A program made the position numbers and the translations under genes. 64,000 nt of DNA, from contig NZ_CP046535.1 of the NCBI RefSeq assembly GCF_009739515.1, positions 496,001 through 560,000 on the forward strand. Reading direction: 5' to 3'. The stretch's first letter is position 1. Every line of letters begins with the position of its first letter. Of this stretch, positions 1-7,145 are shown one piece after another. This DNA is from Sphingomonas profundi. Its GTDB lineage: Bacteria; Pseudomonadota; Alphaproteobacteria; Sphingomonadales; Sphingomonadaceae. A model generated the notes under the pieces. It had not been told where the DNA came from and did no database searches. It saw only the letters and a list, made by a program, of their open reading frames with translations.

Positions 1-556
1 GATATTGGTAGACCATGTGGCACGGCGGCAGCGCCATCGCGCCGAGATCCGCCACGTTCCAGCCGTGGAAGAGCAGCCGGCGGCTGGCCGGCGTCTCGCG
101 CAGACCGGTGACGAGGGCGGCGATCTGGTCGTGCTCGCGGCCGTCCGGCCCCAGCCAGCGGCGCCACTGCTTGCCGTAGACGGGGCCGAGATCGCCCCAG
201 CGCGCGGCGAAGGCGTCATCCTCCAATATCCGCCGCTCGAATGCGGGCTGGTCGATCGGATCGCCGGTCTCGGCGCGGTAGCGGGCGAGCGGCCAGTCGC
301 TCCAGATGCGGACATTCTGCCGCAGCAGCGGGCGGATGCTGGTGTCGCCGGTGAGGAACCAGAGCATCTCCTTCACCGCCGTCTTCCAGTAGACGCGCTT
401 GGTGGTCAGGATCGGGGCGCGACCGTCGGAGAGATCGAAGCGCAGCAGCGCGCCGAACAGCGCCAGCGTGCCGACGCCGGTCCGGTCCACCCGCCGGTCG
501 CCGCGGGACAGAACCGCGTCCACCAGCGACAGATATTGATGCTCGGGATCGATCAT
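1..556 (-). CDS. thyA: Thymidylate synthase, 5' part (runs off left edge)
   Basis: Converts dUMP to dTMP using methylenetetrahydrofolate, in the cytoplasm. The minus-strand start at 556 gives MIDPEHQYLSLVDAVLSRGD. The visible 185 residues follow ThyA order: DRTGVGTLALFG, the TTKRVYWKTAVKEMLWFL segment, GDTSIRPL, LGPVYGKQWRRW, then SRRLLFHGWNVADL and LPPCHMVYQ at the edge. The PPCH cysteine is the catalytic nucleophile and SRR holds the phosphate-binding arginine. The C-terminal third is outside the window. Upstream (557-768) is a 212-base divergent gap towards the RadC-like gene, with no recognisable element. The family assignment is secure. Confidence 0.95.
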   Translation of the reverse strand, partial: MIDPEHQYLSLVDAVLSRGDRRVDRTGVGTLALFGALLRFDLSDGRAPILTTKRVYWKTAVKEMLWFLTGDTSIRPLLRQNVRIWSDWPLARYRAETGDPIDQPAFERRILEDDAFAARWGDLGPVYGKQWRRWLGPDGREHDQIAALVTGLRETPASRRLLFHGWNVADLGAMALPPCHMVYQY

Positions 557-768
557 GCGGCGCGTCTCGCAGAGAATAAGCGTGTCGCCAACCGCGATCA
601 GCGCATGCACGCGCCGGATCGCGCGAACGCGGAGGACGGCTCGGACAGGCGCTTGGTCCAAAGTGGACACTTTCTCCCGTGTAACCCTCCCGTAACTGCG
701 GAAACGGAGTAGCTTCGGCTTCCTCCCGACCAAATCGGTGCGGCACTGTCCAATTCCCTGGGGTGAGG

Positions 769-1179
769 ATGGGCATGCCGGCAGCGGCGATCTTGGATGA
801 GGCGGTGAGGGTCGATGGGGTGGCCGCGGCGACGGCCCTCTTCGCGCCTGCATTCCGGGAAAAGGCCCATGAGACGCTCTGCGTCGCGCATCTCGATGGC
901 GAGCGGCGGCTGATCGGCCTGCGGCTGCACGATTCGCATCTGTGCAACGCGATCACGTTCCCGATGCGCGCGCTGGTGCGGGATGCGCTGCTGCTGGACT
1001 CGGCGGGGCTGGTGATCGGCCACAATCATCCGAGCGGCGATCCGGCTCCGAGCCGGCAGGATCTGATCTCCACCCGCACGCTGGCGGGGCTGATGCGGCG
1101 GCTGAACGTCCGGCTGCTCGATCACCTGATCTTCGCGGGCGACGATTGGCGCAGCATGTGCGCCATGGGCCTGCTCTGA
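769..1179 (+). CDS. RadC-family MPN/JAB domain protein, short stand-alone form
   Basis: A 136-residue protein made almost entirely of the RadC-type MPN fold. The metal-site signature is HNHPSGDPAPSRQD (two His, Pro-Ser-Gly, then Asp), just after LLLDSAGLVIG. Bacterial RadC proteins are usually about 220 residues and carry an N-terminal helix-hairpin-helix, which is absent here. The biochemical role of RadC proteins is not settled, and the old link to recombination repair has been disputed. The frame is open from a GTG at 763. ATG 769 and ATG 775 are both possible, and TGAGG at 764-768 is best spaced for 775. It converges on the methyltransferase at 1183 with a 3-base gap. Confidence 0.85.
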   Translation: MGMPAAAILDEAVRVDGVAAATALFAPAFREKAHETLCVAHLDGERRLIGLRLHDSHLCNAITFPMRALVRDALLLDSAGLVIGHNHPSGDPAPSRQDLISTRTLAGLMRRLNVRLLDHLIFAGDDWRSMCAMGLL

Positions 1180-1182
1180 GGC

Positions 1183-1914
1183 TCAGCCGGCGGTGCCGGC
1201 CATCGTGCAGGGAACGATCGTCTCCGGCGCCGGTCGCGGGCCGGCCGCCTCGTACAATGCGAGATAGGCGTCGGCCGCGCGCAGCGTCATCCGCGTCACC
1301 CTTGTATAGCCCACCGCGCGCATCTCGCAGTCGAGCAGGGCGGGCGGCGTGCCGTGCTGCGAGGTCGGCCGGTCGGCATCGACCAGAACGATGCGGCCGC
1401 CGTTGCGCAGCGACGGGCGCAGCCGCCAGAGGAACTCGTAGGGCGCGGCGATCTCATGGTACATGTGCACCATGAAGACGCGGTCGAAGCTGTTGGCCGG
1501 CAGCTTCGGATCGGCCGGCGATCCCAGGCGGACGCTGACATTGTCGAGCCGCTCGCGCGTGGCCCGCTCGGCCAGCGTGTCGCGCACGGCCGGCACGATG
1601 TCCTCGGCCAGCACCCGCCCGCTCTTGCCGACGCGCTGGGCCAGGCGGACCGTGTAATAGCCTTCGCCGGCGCCGATATCGGCCACCGTCATGCCGCGGG
1701 CGATGCCGGCCTTGTCCATCACCGTGCCCGCCTCCCGGATGCGATCGCGATCCTCCTCGGTGGAGAAGCGGCTGGAGACGATCGGCGCCACCGGGCGGTG
1801 TGCCTCGGGAAACAGGCGGGAGGAGACGTCGGCGTCCGTCCTCGGCTTGGCCGAGCCGCAGCTCGCCAGCGACGCGAACAGCAGGATCGCCGTGCTTCCC
1901 GCGCCGCGCACCAT
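1183..1914 (-). CDS. Class I SAM methyltransferase with lipoprotein-type signal
   Basis: A 243-residue Rossmann methyltransferase. Motif I is VADIGAGEGYYTVRLAQ, followed by VLAEDIVP (acidic end of beta 2), FDRVFMVHMYHE and a late GGRIVLVDADRP. The N-terminus has a short basic start, a hydrophobic stretch and LASC followed by Gly-Ser, a good lipobox with Cys19. The substrate is unknown. The ATG at 1914 shares one base with the prfB stop (TGATG), so it is probably translated by coupling with prfB. A SAM enzyme outside the inner membrane would be odd, because SAM is cytoplasmic. Either the signal anchors it facing inward or it is a non-catalytic descendant. Confidence 0.85.
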   Translation of the reverse strand: MVRGAGSTAILLFASLASCGSAKPRTDADVSSRLFPEAHRPVAPIVSSRFSTEEDRDRIREAGTVMDKAGIARGMTVADIGAGEGYYTVRLAQRVGKSGRVLAEDIVPAVRDTLAERATRERLDNVSVRLGSPADPKLPANSFDRVFMVHMYHEIAAPYEFLWRLRPSLRNGGRIVLVDADRPTSQHGTPPALLDCEMRAVGYTRVTRMTLRAADAYLALYEAAGPRPAPETIVPCTMAGTAG

Positions 1915-3041
1915 CAGTCGACATCCTCCACGGCGACCTTCTCGCCCGTCACCCGCTGCGAGAGAGCGGCCGCCATGAACGGATCGAGCGCGCCGTCCAG
2001 CACCTCGGCCGGGGCCGTGGAGGTGACGCCGGTGCGCAGATCCTTCACCAGCTGATAGGGCTGGAGCACGTAGCTGCGGATCTGGTGGCCCCAGCCGATG
2101 TCCGTCTTGGCGGCATTCTCGGCATTGGCGGCCTGCTCGCGGATGGCGAGCTCGCGCTCGTAGAGGCGGGCGCGCAGCTGGTTGAACGCCTCCGCCTTGT
2201 TCTTGTGCTGCGATCGCTGGTTCTGGCACTGCACGACGATGCCGGTGGGCATGTGGGTGATGCGCACCGCCGAATCGGTGGTGTTGATGTGCTGGCCGCC
2301 GGCGCCCGACGCGCGATAGGTGTCGATCCGCAGGTCGCTCTCGTTATAGTCGACCTCGATATTGTCGTCGACGACCGGGTAGACCCATACGGAGGCGAAG
2401 CTCGTGTGGCGGCGGGCGGCCGAATCATAGGGGCTGATGCGGACGAGGCGGTGCACCCCGCTCTCCGTCTTGGCGTAGCCGTAGGCGTTCTCGCCCTTCA
2501 GCAGCAGGGTGGCGGACTTGATGCCGGCCTGCTCGCCGGAATGGTGGTCGATCAGTTCCACCTTCAGCCCGCGCCGCTCGCCCCAGCGCGTATACATGCG
2601 CTGCAGCATGCCGGCCCAGTCCTGGCTCTCGGTGCCGCCGGCGCCGGCATTCACCTCGATATAGGTGTCGTTGGCATCGGCCTCGCCGGCGAGCAGCGCC
2701 TTCACCTTGTCGGTATCGGCGCGGCCGGCCAGCGCGGCGAGGGCGGCGACGCCATCGTCGACGAGCGCGCCGTCGCCCTCGGCCTCGGCCATGTCCATCA
2801 GCTCGACCGTGTCGCTGAGCTCGGTCTCGATCGCGCGGGTGGCGCCGATCGCCTCGTCCAGCCGCCGGCGCTCGCGCATCACGTCCTGCGCGGCCTTCGG
2901 ATCGTTCCAGAGGGTCGGATCCTCGACCTTGTTGTTCAGCTCGTCGAGCCGGCGCAGCGCGCGATCCCAGTCGAGGAAACGGCGGAGGAGCGCGAGCGCA
3001 TCGTTGATCTTGTCGACATGGGCTTGCGCTTCGGCGCGCAT
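1914..3041 (-). CDS. prfB: Peptide chain release factor 2
   Basis: Recognises UGA and UAA stop codons and triggers peptide release on the ribosome. It is 375 residues long. The class I RF signature SGAGGQHINTTDS contains the GGQ that enters the peptidyl transferase centre, and AGAGGTESQDW and CQNQRSQHKNK are typical of RF2. The stop-recognition tripeptide region reads RISPYDSAARRHTSF, so SPF of E. coli RF2 is SPY here. The reading frame is continuous, with no in-frame UGA needing the +1 frameshift known from E. coli prfB. It is followed with a 1-base overlap by the methyltransferase, and PBP1A lies 82 bases upstream on the same strand. Confidence 0.96.
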   Translation of the reverse strand: MRAEAQAHVDKINDALALLRRFLDWDRALRRLDELNNKVEDPTLWNDPKAAQDVMRERRRLDEAIGATRAIETELSDTVELMDMAEAEGDGALVDDGVAALAALAGRADTDKVKALLAGEADANDTYIEVNAGAGGTESQDWAGMLQRMYTRWGERRGLKVELIDHHSGEQAGIKSATLLLKGENAYGYAKTESGVHRLVRISPYDSAARRHTSFASVWVYPVVDDNIEVDYNESDLRIDTYRASGAGGQHINTTDSAVRITHMPTGIVVQCQNQRSQHKNKAEAFNQLRARLYERELAIREQAANAENAAKTDIGWGHQIRSYVLQPYQLVKDLRTGVTSTAPAEVLDGALDPFMAAALSQRVTGEKVAVEDVD

Positions 3042-3123
3042 CTGTCCTGCTCCTGATTGTTCGTGCGGCCGCGGGTCCGCGGGCCTTAGAAGTTGTACCT
3101 GGGATATGGGGCCGGCCGCGGCC

Positions 3124-5622
3124 CTAGTAAATCCCGCCCTCCCTCTGCAGGAAGTCGCTGTCGCGGTTGGACTCGGCGCGCTTGACGGCGGGACTGTCGT
3201 TGCGCTTCACCAGCTCCTCGCGGCGGATCGTGCGGCGCGGCTCGCTCTCGGGCTTGAACGCCTCCCAGATCACCGCCGCCTTGGGCTCGGCGGAGGGCCA
3301 GGCGCCGAACACGCGGCGGCCGGATCGGCGATCGATCCGCACCATGCGGATGCCGGCGGGCGCGCGGAACGGCACGACGGCCATGTCCTTCATCGCCACC
3401 TGGGCGAACTGCTTGAAGATCGGCGCGGCGATGGTGCCGCCCTGGGCATAGCCGCCGAGCGGGCGCGGCTGATCGTAGCCGAGATACACGCCCGCGACGA
3501 GATCCGCCGATCCGCCGACGAACCACACGTTGGTGGGGCCGGTGGTGGTGCCCGTCTTGCCGAACAGCGGCCGGCCGAGATCGCGCAGGGTGACGGCGGT
3601 GCCGCGCTGAATCACGCCTTCCATGATGTGCACCGTCTGGTACGCGCTCATCGCGTCGATCGCCTGCTTGCTGCGGGCACGCGGGCGGGGCATTGGCTGG
3701 CCGGCATAGTCCTTCGCGTTGCAGCCCTCGCAGGGGCGCGTATCGGCCTTCCAGATCACCTTGCCGCGGCGATCCTGCACATAGTCGATCAATGTCGGTT
3801 TCAGCAGCCGGCCCTGATTGGCCAGCATCGAATAGCCGTTGGTCATGCGCAGCACGGTCGTCTCGCCGGCGCCGAGCGAGATGGCGAGGACGGCGGGATA
3901 GTCGCCGATGCCCATGTCGTGCGCGGTCTTCACGATCTTCTTCATGCCGGTCATGCTGGCGGTGCGCACCGTCATCAGGTTGCGCGACTGCTCGACGCCC
4001 CAGCGCATCGTTTGCGGGCCGGCATTGCCGCCGGAGAAGTTGCGGAAGCATTTGCGGCCGAGCCGGGCCGACTGGTAGACGCAGAACGGCCCGTCGACGA
4101 TGATCGAGGCCGGGGTCATGCCGTTCTCCAGCGCCGTCGCGTAGACGAACGGCTTGAAGCTGGAGCCCGGCTGGCGCAGCGCCTGCGTCGCCCGGTTGAA
4201 CGAGGCGCCCTTGGCGTCGAAGCCGCCCTGCATCGCCAGGATCTGGCCGGTGTGCGGATTCTCCACCACCATGCCGCCGGACACGGCCGGGATGTTGCGC
4301 AGGCTCCACGCCCCGCCCTCGCGTTTCACCGCGATCACGTCGCCCGGCTTCATGAAGTCGAACGCCTGCCCGCCCACGCCGCGCTTCGGCATCGTCGCGG
4401 CATAAGCGGGCAGGGTGCCGGTGCTGCCGTCGGCGAAGCCGAGCTCGGCCTCGCGCCCCTGCTTGGACAGGATGACGGCGGCGCGCCACTCCTCATAGCC
4501 GACGCCGATCTGGGCCAAGATGGCGGCCCAGTTGCCGGCGGGATCTATCTGGCGGATCGGTCCACTCCACCCCTTGCCGCGATCGTAGCGCACCAGGCCG
4601 TCGCGCAGCGCCGTCTCCGCCGCCTTCTGGATCGCCGGATCGAAGGAGGAGCGGATCCACAGCCCGCCCGAATAGACGCTGTACGGCCCGTCCTTGGCCG
4701 CCTCGCCATAGCGGTCGATCAGCTGGCGGCGCACCTCCTCCATGAAGTAGCCGCCGGCATCCTGCCGCTCGGGCGCCTGCCGGCCGACGATGCCGAGCGG
4801 CGCACCCTGCGCCGCGCGCGCCTGCGCCGGCGTGATGAAGCGGTTGCCGGCCATCTGGCCGAGCACCCAGTTCCGCCGTTCGATCGCGCGATCGGCGTGC
4901 CGTTCCGGGCTGTAGTTGGCCGGCGCTTTCGGCAGGATCGCGAGATACGCCATTTCGGGCAGGGTCAGCTCGCCCACGTCCTTGGCGAAGTAGGCGCGCG
5001 CGGCCGACTGCACGCCATAGGCGTTCCGCCCGAGGAAGATCTGGTTGAGGTAGAGCTCCAGAATCTGCTGCTTGGAAAGCGCGCTCTCGATCCGGTGGGC
5101 GAGAATCGCCTCGCGGATCTTGCGGGCGACCGAATATTCGTCGCCTACCAGCAGGTTCTTGGCGACCTGCTGGGTGATCGTGGAGCCGCCCTTGGCACGC
5201 CGGCCGGAGCCGATCTTGGACACGTAATCCACCACCGCGCCGGCGAGGCCCGGATAGTCGATGCCGCTATGCTCGAAGAAGGTCTTGTCCTCGGCCGACA
5301 GATAGGCGCGGACGAGCAGCGGGGGATATTCGTCGAACGCCAGCTCCACCCGCCGCTCGCGCGCGAAGGTGTGGACGGGCGTGCCGTCGATCCCGCGCAC
5401 GTTGGTGGGCAGCGGCGGCTCGTAGGTGAGCAGCGTGTCGGCGGACGGCAGCCCGCGCGCGAAGACGAACCACATCGCGCCGCCGGCCACCAGCCCCACC
5501 AGCAGCAGCGCGACGAGCGCCCGGACGATCCGGCTGCGGAACAATCGCTGGAAGGCGCCGCGTGCCCCGTCCGCCTCGCGCCGCAGACGGATGTGCATCT
5601 TCTCGGCGGCCGGTTCATCCAT
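3124..5622 (-). CDS. mrcA: Penicillin-binding protein 1A (bifunctional transglycosylase/transpeptidase)
   Basis: Polymerises and cross-links peptidoglycan in the periplasm. It is 832 residues: a basic cytoplasmic tail, one membrane helix (about 34-56), a GT51 domain with catalytic Glu111 in AEDKTFFEHSGID and GGSTITQQVAKNLL, then an OB-like insert and a transpeptidase domain. The nucleophile is Ser487 in PGSSFKP (SxxK), and the KTGT motif is in FGKTGTTTGPTNVW. The N-acetylmuramoyl-alanine amidase lies 68 bases upstream on the same strand, so synthesis and hydrolysis of the wall are probably co-expressed. This amiC-ponA pairing is common in alphaproteobacteria. Confidence 0.95.
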   Translation of the reverse strand: MDEPAAEKMHIRLRREADGARGAFQRLFRSRIVRALVALLLVGLVAGGAMWFVFARGLPSADTLLTYEPPLPTNVRGIDGTPVHTFARERRVELAFDEYPPLLVRAYLSAEDKTFFEHSGIDYPGLAGAVVDYVSKIGSGRRAKGGSTITQQVAKNLLVGDEYSVARKIREAILAHRIESALSKQQILELYLNQIFLGRNAYGVQSAARAYFAKDVGELTLPEMAYLAILPKAPANYSPERHADRAIERRNWVLGQMAGNRFITPAQARAAQGAPLGIVGRQAPERQDAGGYFMEEVRRQLIDRYGEAAKDGPYSVYSGGLWIRSSFDPAIQKAAETALRDGLVRYDRGKGWSGPIRQIDPAGNWAAILAQIGVGYEEWRAAVILSKQGREAELGFADGSTGTLPAYAATMPKRGVGGQAFDFMKPGDVIAVKREGGAWSLRNIPAVSGGMVVENPHTGQILAMQGGFDAKGASFNRATQALRQPGSSFKPFVYATALENGMTPASIIVDGPFCVYQSARLGRKCFRNFSGGNAGPQTMRWGVEQSRNLMTVRTASMTGMKKIVKTAHDMGIGDYPAVLAISLGAGETTVLRMTNGYSMLANQGRLLKPTLIDYVQDRRGKVIWKADTRPCEGCNAKDYAGQPMPRPRARSKQAIDAMSAYQTVHIMEGVIQRGTAVTLRDLGRPLFGKTGTTTGPTNVWFVGGSADLVAGVYLGYDQPRPLGGYAQGGTIAAPIFKQFAQVAMKDMAVVPFRAPAGIRMVRIDRRSGRRVFGAWPSAEPKAAVIWEAFKPESEPRRTIRREELVKRNDSPAVKRAESNRDSDFLQREGGIY

Positions 5623-5690
5623 GACCCGGCGGGCTCTAGCATTTTGTGGCGGCTTTGCCAGCCGTTGATCCCCCCGTGGCGGCGCGGACC

Positions 5691-6680
5691 CTAATTCCTC
5701 GCCATGCGGCGGGCGAAGTGGGTCTCCACCGCGCGACGCACGCCGATGGCGATGTCGCGCTGATAGTCGCGCGAGAACAGCTTCTTCTCGTCCTCCGTGT
5801 TCGACATGTAGCCGGTTTCCAGCAGCACCGAGGGCACGTCGGGCGCCTTCAGCACGACGAGCCCGGCGAAGCGGTGGAACTCCGTGCGGAACGGCACGGT
5901 GGGCGACATCTCGCGCTGCAGCAGGGCGGCAAAGGCGGCCGAGACGTTCATCGTCTCGCGCTGGGCGAGATCGAGCAGGATCGAGGAGACCTCGCTCGTC
6001 TCGCCGCCGAGATTGACGCCGTTCAGTATGTCCGCCCTATTCTCCCGCGCGGCCAGCTGGGCGGCGACGCGATCGGAGGCGACCTCGGACAGGGTGTAGA
6101 TCGTCGCGCCGCGCGCGGCGGGGTTCGGTGCGCTGTCCGCGTGGATCGAGATGAACAGGTCGGCCTTCAGCCGCCGGGCGATCTCGCGCCGCTCGCCCAG
6201 GATCAGGAAGCGGTCGTCGTCGCGGGTCAGCGCCACGCGCACGCGGCCGGAGGATTTCAGCTCGTCGCGTATGGCGCGGGCGATCTGCAGCGTCGCCTCC
6301 TTCTCGCGATGCCGGCCGTCGACGCCGGGCGCGCCGGGATCGTGCCCGCCATGGCCGGCATCGATCACCACCAACGGCCGGTTCCGCCCGCGCGCGCCGC
6401 TGACGACGGGCGGCGGCGCCGCCTCCGCCGGCAGTGGCGGCTCGATCGGCACGCGCACGCTCGCCCGCTCGCCGCCGCTGGGCGGGCGGGCGCGGAAGGC
6501 GGCGGTCCGCAGCCGGGCCGCGTCGTCGAAGTGTAGCTGCACCTCGCCGTTCACGACCTGCAGGCCGGTGATCGCCGCGGGGGCGGGCTGGCTTGCGAGC
6601 AGGCCGGCGGCGACGAGCAGGGTGGCGAGCATGCGCCCAGCTTGCCGCCCATGGCCGCCGCCGGTCCAGCGGAAATCCAT
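5691..6680 (-). CDS. N-acetylmuramoyl-L-alanine amidase (Amidase_3, AmiC type)
   Basis: Cleaves the amide between muramic acid and the stem peptide, as in septum splitting. The 329-residue protein has an export signal (LATLLVAAGLLASQPAPAA), a short N-terminal beta region (AMIN remnant) and an Amidase_3 domain starting VVIDAGHGGHDPGA. Zinc ligands are the His of AGHGG, Glu of REKEATL and His of FISIHADSAPN; the catalytic Glu is in LLETGYMSN. An internal ATG at 6632 begins right at the signal peptide and may be the true start. It is the first gene of the amidase-PBP1A pair and is divergent from rne. Confidence 0.92.
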   Translation of the reverse strand: MDFRWTGGGHGRQAGRMLATLLVAAGLLASQPAPAAITGLQVVNGEVQLHFDDAARLRTAAFRARPPSGGERASVRVPIEPPLPAEAAPPPVVSGARGRNRPLVVIDAGHGGHDPGAPGVDGRHREKEATLQIARAIRDELKSSGRVRVALTRDDDRFLILGERREIARRLKADLFISIHADSAPNPAARGATIYTLSEVASDRVAAQLAARENRADILNGVNLGGETSEVSSILLDLAQRETMNVSAAFAALLQREMSPTVPFRTEFHRFAGLVVLKAPDVPSVLLETGYMSNTEDEKKLFSRDYQRDIAIGVRRAVETHFARRMARN

Positions 6681-7145
6681 CCTGATGCCCCCGATGCCTG
6701 TTCCTGCGTTCGCGCCGGCGGTACGCCCGACGGCTCAAATCAAGGTTAATCTTCAGGGTTAACCAAAGCTTGCGGCGCGCGGAGCTTTAGGTTGCCCCTC
6801 GCCTGTGCAGATGCTAGCAGCGAAAGTCCGGGCGGATCATGTCTCTGACAGGAATGGCAGCCGCACGGACAAGGCGCCGGCGATACTCCGCCGGCCTTCT
6901 AGGTTGACGCTGCATGAGCCATTTGTTCCCCGATCCCGCCAGCCGCCCTCCGGGTCGCGGCGTGTGGGCGCGGGGCTGTTTTCCCGGCGCGGACCGCGCT
7001 GGGGATGGCGATGCCGCAGAGGCACGATTTCCCATCCCAACCGGGACGATGACGCCCGCCGCGACGGCGATCAGGCGCGTCTCCCCCTTCTATCGCGCGT
7101 CCCGCCGCTTGCCAGCGGACGGCGCACGCGCCCGGAGATATGTGA
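6681..7145 (+). promoter_or_regulatory. Divergent promoter region and probable long rne leader
   Basis: These 465 bases separate the amidase from rne, and I found no convincing gene. The left part (6730-6775) is the least GC-rich stretch, contains two TTAA blocks and is the likely promoter zone. A strong hairpin lies at 6871-6898 (GCCGGCG/CGCCGGC around ATACTC). GGAG at 7134-7137 sits 8 bases before the rne ATG. In E. coli, RNase E represses its own synthesis through its 5' leader. A comparable role here is inference from the length and structure only. Confidence 0.35.

Noticed and set aside
2665-5694. A 1009-codon open frame on the plus strand opposite PBP1A and prfB
   Set aside because: It is the mirror frame of GC-rich genes; the protein is an Ala/Arg/His-rich string with no domain, while the minus strand codes well-known proteins.
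6742-6765. Two TTAA blocks in the rne/amidase gap, suggestive of a CtrA site
   Set aside because: The CtrA consensus has TTAA-N7-TTAA; here the gap is nine bases, so the match fails.
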